25,877 nt of DNA from Chromatiales bacterium. Lineage in GTDB: Bacteria; Pseudomonadota; Gammaproteobacteria; Chromatiales; Chromatiaceae. Below, piece by piece: positions 8,037 through 15,905 of the stretch. The notes beneath the pieces are model-generated. The model saw nothing but the letters and a program-made list of their open reading frames with translations, made no database searches and was not told the origin of the DNA. Each line of letters opens with the position of its first letter. Positions within the stretch are counted from its first letter, which is position 1. Where the stretch lies: contig JANTHH010000008.1 of NCBI GenBank assembly GCA_024762485.1, positions 1 to 25,877 of the forward strand, written 5' to 3'. Made by a program: the position numbers and the translations under genes.

Positions 8037-8447
8037 GTGCGGTTGCTCGCCGCGCGCGAGCACAGCCGCGTCGAGCTCCGGCGCAAGCTGCTGGCACGCC
8101 GCTTCGCGGATGCCGACATCGAGCAGGTGCTGGACGATCTGGCCGAGCGCGGCCTTCAGTCCGACGAGCGCTTCGTCGAGCAGTACGTGGCGATGCGTCG
8201 TAACCGGGGTTACGGTCCGCTGCGCATCGAGGCGGAACTGGGCGAGCGGGGACTGGCAGGTGCCCTGGTCGATGCCTGGATCGACAGCCGCGACCCTGAA
8301 TGGCATGAGACACTGGTGGCGGTGGCGCGGCGCAAGTTCGGTGCCGGGCCGCCGGCAGATCCCGCTGCCATGGCCAAGCGGGTGCGCTTTCTGCAATACC
8401 GTGGTTTTCCCCTCGGCCAGATCCGCCGCCTGCTGCTGGATGAGTGA
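8037..8447 (+). CDS. recX: Regulatory protein RecX
   Basis: RecX binds and inhibits RecA filaments. The protein is an all-helical set of three-helix repeats. AREHSRVELRRKLLARRF, DLAERGLQSDERFVEQYV and RNRGYGPLRIEAEL are the recognisable RecX blocks, and it ends RFLQYRGFPLGQIRRLLLDE. From the GTG at 8037 the product is 136 aa, shorter than E. coli RecX (166 aa). The frame is open back into recA, and the preceding codons (LTREAAAEIEQA) look like genuine RecX N-terminal helix, yet there is no ATG, and only CTG codons at 7980 and 7986 are available. GTG 8037 has no clear Shine-Dalgarno, so the start is uncertain. It follows recA by 53 bases or less, and readthrough from recA is expected. Confidence 0.88.
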   Translation: MRLLAAREHSRVELRRKLLARRFADADIEQVLDDLAERGLQSDERFVEQYVAMRRNRGYGPLRIEAELGERGLAGALVDAWIDSRDPEWHETLVAVARRKFGAGPPADPAAMAKRVRFLQYRGFPLGQIRRLLLDE

Positions 8448-8504
8448 CAGGCGGGGCCATCCCGCATACCATTTGCCCCTTCCTGATTTTCCGACCCTGA
8501 TGCA

Positions 8505-11126
<2,622 letters not shown>

Positions 11127-11135
<9 letters not shown>

Positions 11136-11156
11136 CTACGGGCTCTGTGTCATAAT
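11127..11156 (+). promoter_or_regulatory. Candidate promoter for lysC
   Basis: CTGACC (11127-11132) and CATAAT (11151-11156) are 18 bases apart. The -10 matches five of six consensus bases and the -35 four of six. It lies at the end of alaS, and would make a leader of about 57 bases that contains the hairpin at 11169-11189. Confidence 0.4.
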
Positions 11157-11168
11157 CGGCAGCCCACG

Positions 11169-11192
11169 CGGCCCGGCAATGCCGGGCCGTTT
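11169..11192 (+). terminator. GC-rich hairpin between alaS and lysC
   Basis: A perfect 9-bp stem (CGGCCCGGC / GCCGGGCCG) with an AAT loop is followed by only three T. It could be a weak alaS terminator, or a leader structure in the lysC mRNA if the promoter just upstream is used. Confidence 0.4.
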
Positions 11193-11220
11193 CAGTGCTA
11201 ACTCGGCAAAATCGGCGAAC

Positions 11221-12456
11221 ATGGCGTTAATTGTCCAGAAATATGGCGGTACCTCCGTAGGGACCGTGGAGCGCATCGAGAATGTTGCGCGTCGCGTCAA
11301 GGGCTGGGTGGATCGGGGCAACCAGGTCGTGGTGGTCGTCTCGGCCATGTCAGGCGAGACCAATCGCCTGATCGGCCTGGCCCAGGCGATCGACCCGCAT
11401 CCTGACCCACGCGAGATGGACGTACTGGTCTCCACCGGCGAGCAGGTCACCATCGCGCTGCTCAGCATGGCCCTGCAGAAGGCGGGCTGCGATGCCCGTT
11501 CCTACACCGGTTCACAGGTGCACATCCGTACCGACAGCGCCTATTCGAAGGCACGTATCCTTGATATCGATGACGCTCGTCTCCGCCACGATCTCAATGC
11601 CGGGCGCGTGGTGGTGGTCGCCGGTTTTCAGGGTGTCGATGAACAGGGCAATATCACCACCCTCGGTCGCGGAGGCTCTGATACCACGGCCGTGGCCATC
11701 GCGGCGGCGCTGAAGGCCGATGAATGCCAGATCTACACCGATGTGGACGGTGTCTACACCACCGACCCGCGGGTGGAGCCCAAGGCGCGCAAGCTCGATC
11801 GCATCACTTTCGAGGAAATGCTGGAAATGGCCAGCCTCGGCTCCAAGGTGCTGCAGATCCGGGCCGTCGAGTTTGCCGGCAAATACAACGTGCCGTTGCG
11901 GGTATTGTCCAGTTTCGACGAAGTCGATGGCGAAGGCACACTGATAACCCTGGAGGAAGACGGCGTGGAAGCGGCGAAGATTTCCGGTATTGCGTTCAAT
12001 CGCGATGAGGCCAAACTCACTGTCCGAGGCGTGCCTGATCAGCCCGGGGTGGCCTACAAGATCCTTGGTCCGATCGGCGAAGCGAATATCGAGGTCGACA
12101 TGATCGTCCAGAACATCGCCAAGGACGGCACCACCGACTTCACCTTCACGGTGCATCGCAGCGAGCAGGAAAAGGCCCTGGAGATTTTGCGGAAGACCGC
12201 GGAACAACTCGGGGCCCGCGAAGTCGAAGCTGATGACCAGATCGTCAAGATCTCACTCGTGGGGGTGGGCATGCGCTCACATGCCGGTATCGCCAGCAAG
12301 ATGTTCGAAACGCTGGCAAAAGAGGGGATCAATATCCAAATGATCTCCACCTCAGAGATCAAGGTCTCGGTGGTGGTCGACGAGAAATACCTGGAGTTGG
12401 GTGTGCGTGCACTGCACGACGCATTTGGTCTCGAGGAGGCCAATCCGGGCGCCTAA
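11221..12456 (+). CDS. lysC: Aspartate kinase (lysine/threonine pathway)
   Basis: This 411-aa protein phosphorylates aspartate, the first step to lysine, threonine, methionine and diaminopimelate. The amino-acid kinase domain starts with ALIVQKYGGTSVGTVERI and includes VVVSAMSGETNRL, FQGVDEQGNITTLGRGGSDTTA and TDVDGVYTTDPR. Two C-terminal ACT domains follow (LTVRGVPDQPGVAYKILGPI and KISLVGVGMRSHAGIASKMF), which usually give feedback control by lysine and threonine. The start at 11221 gives the family N-terminus; upstream in-frame codons from 11179 are not typical. The size and order between alaS and csrA match the Pseudomonas LysC (412 aa). This stretch has no internal alternative beta-subunit start that I can defend. 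Confidence 0.96.
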   Translation: MALIVQKYGGTSVGTVERIENVARRVKGWVDRGNQVVVVVSAMSGETNRLIGLAQAIDPHPDPREMDVLVSTGEQVTIALLSMALQKAGCDARSYTGSQVHIRTDSAYSKARILDIDDARLRHDLNAGRVVVVAGFQGVDEQGNITTLGRGGSDTTAVAIAAALKADECQIYTDVDGVYTTDPRVEPKARKLDRITFEEMLEMASLGSKVLQIRAVEFAGKYNVPLRVLSSFDEVDGEGTLITLEEDGVEAAKISGIAFNRDEAKLTVRGVPDQPGVAYKILGPIGEANIEVDMIVQNIAKDGTTDFTFTVHRSEQEKALEILRKTAEQLGAREVEADDQIVKISLVGVGMRSHAGIASKMFETLAKEGINIQMISTSEIKVSVVVDEKYLELGVRALHDAFGLEEANPGA

Positions 12457-12480
12457 TTCCCTTTTCAGGTTCTTCTTTCA

Positions 12481-12624
12481 AGGACCTGATGCTAGAATTT
12501 CATCATTCCGTCATAAACAAGAAACGGGATATTTTTCATATTGCTTGGTTGGCTACCGGGACACGAGGCACGAGACGGCAAGGAAGGCCTTCTCGTGCCG
12601 AGTACCCCGTTCATGGAGTTTAAA
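12481..12624 (+). promoter_or_regulatory. csrA leader with hairpins and GGA motifs
   Basis: The leader holds a perfect 9-bp hairpin, GGCACGAGA (12567-12575) with TCTCGTGCC (12591-12599). Its 15-base loop carries CAAGGAAG, seven of eight bases of the CARGGAUG core of the CsrA site. Another GGA at 12615-12617 is the Shine-Dalgarno itself (CATGGAGT). Further GGA triplets occur at 12482, 12527 and 12559. GCTAGAATTT at 12491 resembles a sigma-S or sigma70 -10 region. E. coli csrA is known to repress its own translation through sites overlapping its Shine-Dalgarno. Confidence 0.55.
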
Positions 12625-12807
12625 ATGTTGATACTGACCCGAAGGGTTGGCGAAACGTTGATGATTGGTGACGAAGTTACTGTCACCGTGCTGGGTGTCA
12701 AAGGCAACCAGGTCCGCATCGGCGTTGACGCACCTCGTGATGTTACTGTGCATCGAGAGGAAATTTACGACCGAATCAAGCGTGAACAGGAAGAAAGCGA
12801 AGCCTGA
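12625..12807 (+). CDS. csrA: Carbon storage regulator CsrA (RsmA)
   Basis: This 60-aa homodimeric RNA-binding protein binds GGA motifs in mRNA leaders and controls carbon flow, motility and biofilm genes. The sequence begins MLILTRRVGETLMIGDEVTVTVLGVKGNQVRIGVDAP, the CsrA beta-barrel core with the RNA-binding Leu4 and Arg6/Arg7 and the second RNA-binding segment VDAPRDVTVHREEIY (with Arg near position 44). The start at 12625 is fixed by the family and by GGAG 7 bases upstream; a longer in-frame reading from 12541 is not coding. It is flanked by lysC and tRNA-Ser as in Pseudomonas. It ends with a strong hairpin terminator. Confidence 0.98.
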   Translation: MLILTRRVGETLMIGDEVTVTVLGVKGNQVRIGVDAPRDVTVHREEIYDRIKREQEESEA

Positions 12808-12836
12808 ACACGCATGACGAGGTAGGTTAGCAGTAA

Positions 12837-12868
12837 CAATAACGGGGTCCTTGGACCCCGTTATTGCA
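12837..12868. terminator. Terminator after csrA, possibly bidirectional
   Basis: CAATAACGGGGTCC (12837-12850) pairs perfectly with GGACCCCGTTATTG (12853-12866), a stem of about 13 bp once a 4-base loop is allowed. The A/T-rich base of the stem on both sides would supply a short U tract either way. Confidence 0.7.
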
Positions 12869-13034
12869 TTCAGGACTGGAAGTGTAGACAATTGCCAGCC
12901 CGGGCAGATACAGCGATTGAATCTGTCCTGGTTGAAGCGCCCCATGAGCGGCTATCAAGGTCGTCGCAGGCGGTCCCGAGCAGCATCCAACGCGATGCTG
13001 GTCCCGACAGCCTTGGGCAGCTACATCGATTTCT
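12867..13034. other. Spacer between csrA terminator and tRNA-Ser
   Basis: No gene is visible. The spacer holds a 7-bp hairpin, CAGCATC (12981-12987) with GATGCTG (12994-13000). The flanks repeat GGTCCCGA directly (12972-12979 and 13000-13007). The tRNA-Ser promoter must lie here or upstream, but I see no convincing -35/-10 pair. Confidence 0.5.
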
Positions 13035-13127
13035 GGAGAGATGGCCGAGCGGCTGAAGGCGCTCCCCTGCTAAGGGAGTATGGGGTTAATAGCTCCATCG
13101 AGGGTTCGAATCCCTCTCTCTCCGCCA
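13035..13127 (+). tRNA. serV: tRNA-Ser (anticodon GCU)
   Basis: A 93-nt class II tRNA reading AGC/AGU codons. The acceptor stem GGAGAGA pairs with TCTCTCC, the discriminator is G, and CCA is encoded (13125-13127). The anticodon stem CTCCC/GGGAG encloses the loop CTGCTAA, giving anticodon GCT at 13069-13071. The long variable arm typical of serine tRNAs lies at 13079-13098. The T arm is GAGGG, loop TTCGAAT, CCCTC. The position downstream of csrA matches serV in E. coli. Confidence 0.97.
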
Positions 13128-13197
13128 TATTTGATTTACGCGCGGGACCAGCCATTGGCAGTCGGCCCGGCCAGCACCCATTCGAACCCTCGAATCA
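13109..13197 (+). repeat. tRNA-Ser distal tandem repeat, copy 1
   Basis: The 89-bp unit begins inside the tRNA-Ser T loop with its 19-base 3' end (AATCCC to CCA) and runs into the trailer. It ends with ATTCGAACCCTCG (13180-13192), an exact 13-base reverse complement of the tRNA T arm at 13099-13111. The period to the next copy is 147 bases with no gap. Confidence 0.85.
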
Positions 13198-13255
13198 AAA
13201 AGCCAGTTCGACCGCGTAGCGCGCGAGCGCGAAGCAGCAGCGACCAAAGGGAGCT

Positions 13256-13344
13256 AATCCCTCTCTCTCCGCCATATTTTCTTTGTGCGCGAGACCAGTC
13301 ATTGGCAGTTGGCCCGGCCTGCACCCATTCGAACCCTCGAATCA
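13256..13344 (+). repeat. tRNA-Ser distal tandem repeat, copy 2
   Basis: This is a second copy of the 89-bp unit, 147 bases downstream. It matches copy 1 at 81 of 89 positions without indels by my count. It again starts with the last 19 bases of mature tRNA-Ser including CCA, although no tRNA body precedes it, and again ends with the 13-base complement of the T arm (13327-13339). AAGGGAG just before it (13248) also recalls the tRNA anticodon stem, but the rest of the tRNA is absent. Confidence 0.85.
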
Positions 13345-13373
13345 TAAACAGGCACGATGCAAGCAGGCTGGCG

Positions 13374-13402
13374 TTGACACATTGAAGTGTCATCCGTAGA
13401 AT
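13374..13402 (+). promoter_or_regulatory. Promoter of tRNA-Arg
   Basis: A perfect TTGACA (13374-13379) and TAGAAT (13397-13402) are 17 bases apart, with a start site predicted near 13409, nine bases before the tRNA. This is the best sigma70 promoter in the window. GACAC (13376-13380) and GTGTC (13387-13391) form a palindrome across the -35 and spacer. Confidence 0.8.
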
Positions 13403-13417
13403 TCGCACCTCGTTCAA

Positions 13418-13494
13418 GCGCCCGTAGCTCAGCTGGATAGAGCATTCGGCTACGAACCGAAAGGTCGGAGGTTCGAATCCTTCCGGGCGCGCCA
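13418..13494 (+). tRNA. argV: tRNA-Arg (anticodon ACG)
   Basis: A 77-nt tRNA whose acceptor stem GCGCCCG pairs with CGGGCGC, with discriminator G and encoded CCA (13492-13494). The anticodon stem TTCGG/CCGAA encloses CTACGAA, giving ACG at 13452-13454. A34 is expected to be edited to inosine by TadA so that CGU, CGC and CGA are read. It has its own promoter and terminator, and corresponds in position to argV near csrA-serV in E. coli. Confidence 0.97.
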
Positions 13495-13500
13495 TACAAG

Positions 13501-13543
13501 CCGAAAGGGCTCACCGAAAGGTGGGCCCTTTTGGTTTGTGTGT
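13501..13543 (+). terminator. Rho-independent terminator after tRNA-Arg
   Basis: A 15-bp stem (13501-13515 with 13520-13534, two G-U pairs) closes on a GAAA tetraloop and is followed by TTTGTGTG. It begins six bases after the tRNA. Confidence 0.85.
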
Positions 13544-13655
13544 CCGGGAGAAGGGTTCGAGCCGCTGGGCGCACCAAGAGAATCTGGTCCGGCGGGTGCT
13601 TTCGCTGCAAAGGACAGGGGATTTCTGATCACGTTGTTCCGGATGCTGCGTACAG

Positions 13656-13684
13656 CAAAAGGCCCGCTGGTTGGCGGGCCCTTC
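13656..13684. terminator. Terminator of the serine protease gene
   Basis: GGCCCGC (13661-13667) pairs with GCGGGCC (13674-13680). Read on the minus strand the stem is followed by TTTT (complement of 13657-13660), so it would end the protease transcript. The other direction has only CTTCT. Confidence 0.65.
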
Positions 13685-13708
13685 TCGTCATTCAGTTTCA
13701 AGTTCAGG

Positions 13709-14776
13709 TCATGAGGCCTCGGGGGTCCAGCAGACCGCCAGCCAGTCGTTGTGCGCATTCCTGATCTCAATCCACTTGAGGAACAGATCAGCCCGTGTCA
13801 CTTGCCCATCCTCATTGAGGTCGCCACAGGCGCTGCCTGTCTTGTAACAATTGTTGATCCAGGTAATCAGTTCACTGCGACCATCGGCCTTGTGTGCGGT
13901 GATGTCGTCGGCATTGATGACGGAGTCGCCATTGGCATCGGCACAGGCGACATAGTCGAAATTCAGCGAGTCATCGATATAGGTTTCATAAGTGGCTACC
14001 CGGGTATAGACACCGTAGAAGCCCGGCTGGGCGCAGCCGTTGCCGAAACTGGTGATGCCTGCAAGCTCCCAGCCAGTGGCCGTGGGCAGGACGAGTGGAC
14101 CACCGCTGTCACCCTGGCAGGTGTCCTTACCGCCATCGGCATAGCCGGCACAGAGCGAGCCATTGGTAATGGAGCTGCCATAGATGCTCTGGCAGAGCGT
14201 ATTGCTGATCACAGGCACTTCGGCCTGCTGCAGGATGAAAGGAAAGTCGTTACGGAATGTCGGGTCGGTATCGCCCCAGCCAATGATGGTGGCCAGTTCA
14301 CCCTCGTGGGTCTCCGGGCCGACATCGGTGGCTGCGGGGGTGGGGCTGACGGGCGAGGACAGTTGCAGCAATGAAATGTCGTTGACCAGATTGCGGCTGT
14401 TGAATTCCGGGTGCTGGACGATGCGCTTTACGGCGACGCGCTCACCGATATCATTTTTCAGATCGGTCACACCGGCGAGTACGTCGATATCGCCAGGGGA
14501 TTTTCCGTCCGTACAGTGGGCGGCAGTGACGACCCAGTCAGGCGCGATGAGCGTGCCGCCGCAGAACTGCCCCTGGAAGTTGTCACTGATGCCGGATTGT
14601 ATGAGTGCAACGATCCACGGCCAGTCGCCTGGCTGGGCGTCAGTGCCGCCGATGATCTTTGGCGTGGCCGCGTCAATACGTTCGTGGGCAAACCGCTTCA
14701 GGGGGCCGGCATCGGCGGCACCTGCGAAGAGGAAGGTGAGGGTGAGCGTGGTAACGAGTGTCTTGCGCAGTTGCAT
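13709..14776 (-). CDS. Secreted trypsin-like serine protease with dockerin-like calcium-binding tail
   Basis: This 355-aa preproprotein has a Sec signal peptide (residues 1-23, ending AADA). A short propeptide runs to Lys40, and the mature S1 peptidase starts at IIGG (residue 41). The catalytic triad is complete: His87 in TAAHC, Asp133 in NDISLLQL and Ser224 in GDSGGP. Asp218, six residues before the catalytic Ser, is the trypsin primary-pocket Asp, so cleavage after Arg or Lys is predicted. After residue 275 comes a tail with two loops of the D-x-N-x-D pattern, at residues 280-291 and 319-330, as in dockerin repeats or EF-hands. Several cysteines surround the loops. An AAGGA ribosome binding site precedes the ATG. 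The tail may anchor the enzyme or give calcium-dependent stability. No cohesin or partner gene is nearby. Confidence 0.92.
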   Translation of the reverse strand: MQLRKTLVTTLTLTFLFAGAADAGPLKRFAHERIDAATPKIIGGTDAQPGDWPWIVALIQSGISDNFQGQFCGGTLIAPDWVVTAAHCTDGKSPGDIDVLAGVTDLKNDIGERVAVKRIVQHPEFNSRNLVNDISLLQLSSPVSPTPAATDVGPETHEGELATIIGWGDTDPTFRNDFPFILQQAEVPVISNTLCQSIYGSSITNGSLCAGYADGGKDTCQGDSGGPLVLPTATGWELAGITSFGNGCAQPGFYGVYTRVATYETYIDDSLNFDYVACADANGDSVINADDITAHKADGRSELITWINNCYKTGSACGDLNEDGQVTRADLFLKWIEIRNAHNDWLAVCWTPEAS

Positions 14777-14813
14777 GTCTTGGTTCCTTGTACTTCGACA
14801 ACAGTTCGTGTGG

Positions 14814-14829
14814 GGACAGTATAGTCCCT
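14814..14829 (-). promoter_or_regulatory. -10 element and palindrome upstream of the protease
   Basis: On the minus strand TATACT (14823-14818) sits exactly inside the inverted repeat GGGAC-N6-GTCCC (14814-14829), 42 bases from the ATG. No good -35 stands 16-18 bases upstream, which suits an activator-dependent or operator-controlled promoter. Confidence 0.4.
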
Positions 14830-14990
14830 GGCAGGGGGGTGGGAGGTGGATTCATGTCTCACTGATTGCGTCGCCTGAAGGGGCTGTCGGATCTGTGTGC
14901 TGGTTCCAATGATTGGGTGGAATCCTGTTCCCTGACGGGCCGTCATTGAGCTGCCGGCCGGGACCAATTGAGCCGTGCACCTTCCCCGAA

Positions 14991-15037
14991 GCTCCCCGCA
15001 TGAACGATAATCCCCCCTTTGCCCGAACCGGGGGAGC
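14991..15037 (+). promoter_or_regulatory. Competing hairpins over the ribosome binding site of the P-loop gene
   Basis: GCTCCCC (14991-14997) can pair with GGGGAGC (15031-15037), and CCCCC (15013-15017) can pair with the same G run (15030-15034). Both would hide the GGGGAG Shine-Dalgarno of the GTG start at 15044. GATAAT at 15006 could alternatively be a -10 box, without a matching -35. Confidence 0.35.
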
Positions 15038-15043
15038 AAGCGA

Positions 15044-15892
15044 GTGAAGTTCAGCGTTGAGGCGTTTCGCGCCTGGGATCACAAGAAGATCACCCTGCTG
15101 GGGATGTCCGGTGTCGGCAAGACCCACCTTTCGGACATGCTGCGCCAGCATCACTGGTTCCACTACTCGGGCGACTACCGCATCGGCACCCGCTATCTCG
15201 ACGAGCCCATCCTCGACCTGATCAAGCAGCAGGCCATGCAGGTGCCCTTCCTGCGCGAGCTGCTGCGCAAGGACTGGATCTACATCCGCAACAACATCAA
15301 GGTGACCGACCTGGGACCGGTGCTGTCCTTCGTCGGCAAGCTCGGCAACCCGGCGCTGGGGGGTGTCGAGCTGGATGACTTCGTGCAGCGCCAGGCACGG
15401 TATCGCGAGGCGGAGATCGCTGCCATGTATGACGTGCCGGCCTTCGTCGACAAGGCGCGTGCGATCTACGGCTACCCCCACTTCGTCAACGACGTGGGTG
15501 GCAGCCTGTGCGAGCTGGAGGAGCCGGGGGTGATCGACCTCCTGGTCAGGCACACCCTCATCCTCTACATCCAGGTCACCGACAGGGAAGAGGAGGACAA
15601 GTTGATCCGCCGTGCCCAGAGCGATCCCAAGCCACTCTATTACCGGCCCGAGTTCCTGCAGGAGCAGCTGGCGATCTACCTGGCCGAGCAGGGGCTGGAA
15701 TACGCCGCGGAGATGGACCCGGACGCGTTCACCCGCTGGGTGTTCCCACGTCTGTTCCACTCCCGCATCCCGCGCTACGAGGCCATCGCCAAACCCCATG
15801 GCTACACCGTCACCTCCCAGGAGGTGGCCCAGGTGCGCGACGAGCAGGACTTCCTTGCGCTGCTGGAAACCGCCATCGCGCGCAGCGAATGA
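15044..15892 (+). CDS. Uncharacterised P-loop ATPase/kinase-like protein upstream of metA
   Basis: This 282-aa soluble protein has an N-terminal P-loop, LLGMSGVGKTHLSDML (around residues 18-33), near a conserved-looking stretch HYSGDYRIGTRYLDEP. The Walker A at the N-terminus and overall size recall shikimate- or nucleotide-kinase-like P-loop enzymes, but I recognise no substrate site. The sequence RRAQSDPKPLYYRPEFLQEQL resembles the lid or LID-like region of small kinases, which is an inference. The gene starts at GTG with GGGGAG upstream. metA begins 13 bases after its stop, so the two genes are likely one operon. That suggests, without proving, a role linked to methionine or sulfur metabolism. 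Annotation as ATPase is as far as the sequence allows. Confidence 0.8.
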   Translation: MKFSVEAFRAWDHKKITLLGMSGVGKTHLSDMLRQHHWFHYSGDYRIGTRYLDEPILDLIKQQAMQVPFLRELLRKDWIYIRNNIKVTDLGPVLSFVGKLGNPALGGVELDDFVQRQARYREAEIAAMYDVPAFVDKARAIYGYPHFVNDVGGSLCELEEPGVIDLLVRHTLILYIQVTDREEEDKLIRRAQSDPKPLYYRPEFLQEQLAIYLAEQGLEYAAEMDPDAFTRWVFPRLFHSRIPRYEAIAKPHGYTVTSQEVAQVRDEQDFLALLETAIARSE

Positions 15893-15905
15893 ACGGAGAT
15901 AGCTG

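Noticed and set aside
12466..12488. Hairpin CAGGTTCTT/AAGGACCTG after lysC as terminator
   Set aside because: No T run follows on either strand. It is better seen as part of the csrA leader or incidental.
13109..13344. attL/attR of an integrated element at tRNA-Ser
   Set aside because: The copies are only 147 bases apart, the similarity continues 70 bases beyond the tRNA end, and no integrase is in the window. A tandem duplication explains it better, although an old excision cannot be excluded.
13109..13344. CRISPR array
   Set aside because: There are only two units, they are long and imperfect, there is no regular spacer, and no cas genes are present.
13136..13610. Minus-strand frames reading across the tRNAs, with repeated IRGFEW...AGPTAN peptides
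   Set aside because: They are antisense to tRNA genes and to the tandem repeat. Such predicted proteins are a known annotation artefact around tRNA genes, and the repeat in the peptide only reflects the DNA repeat.
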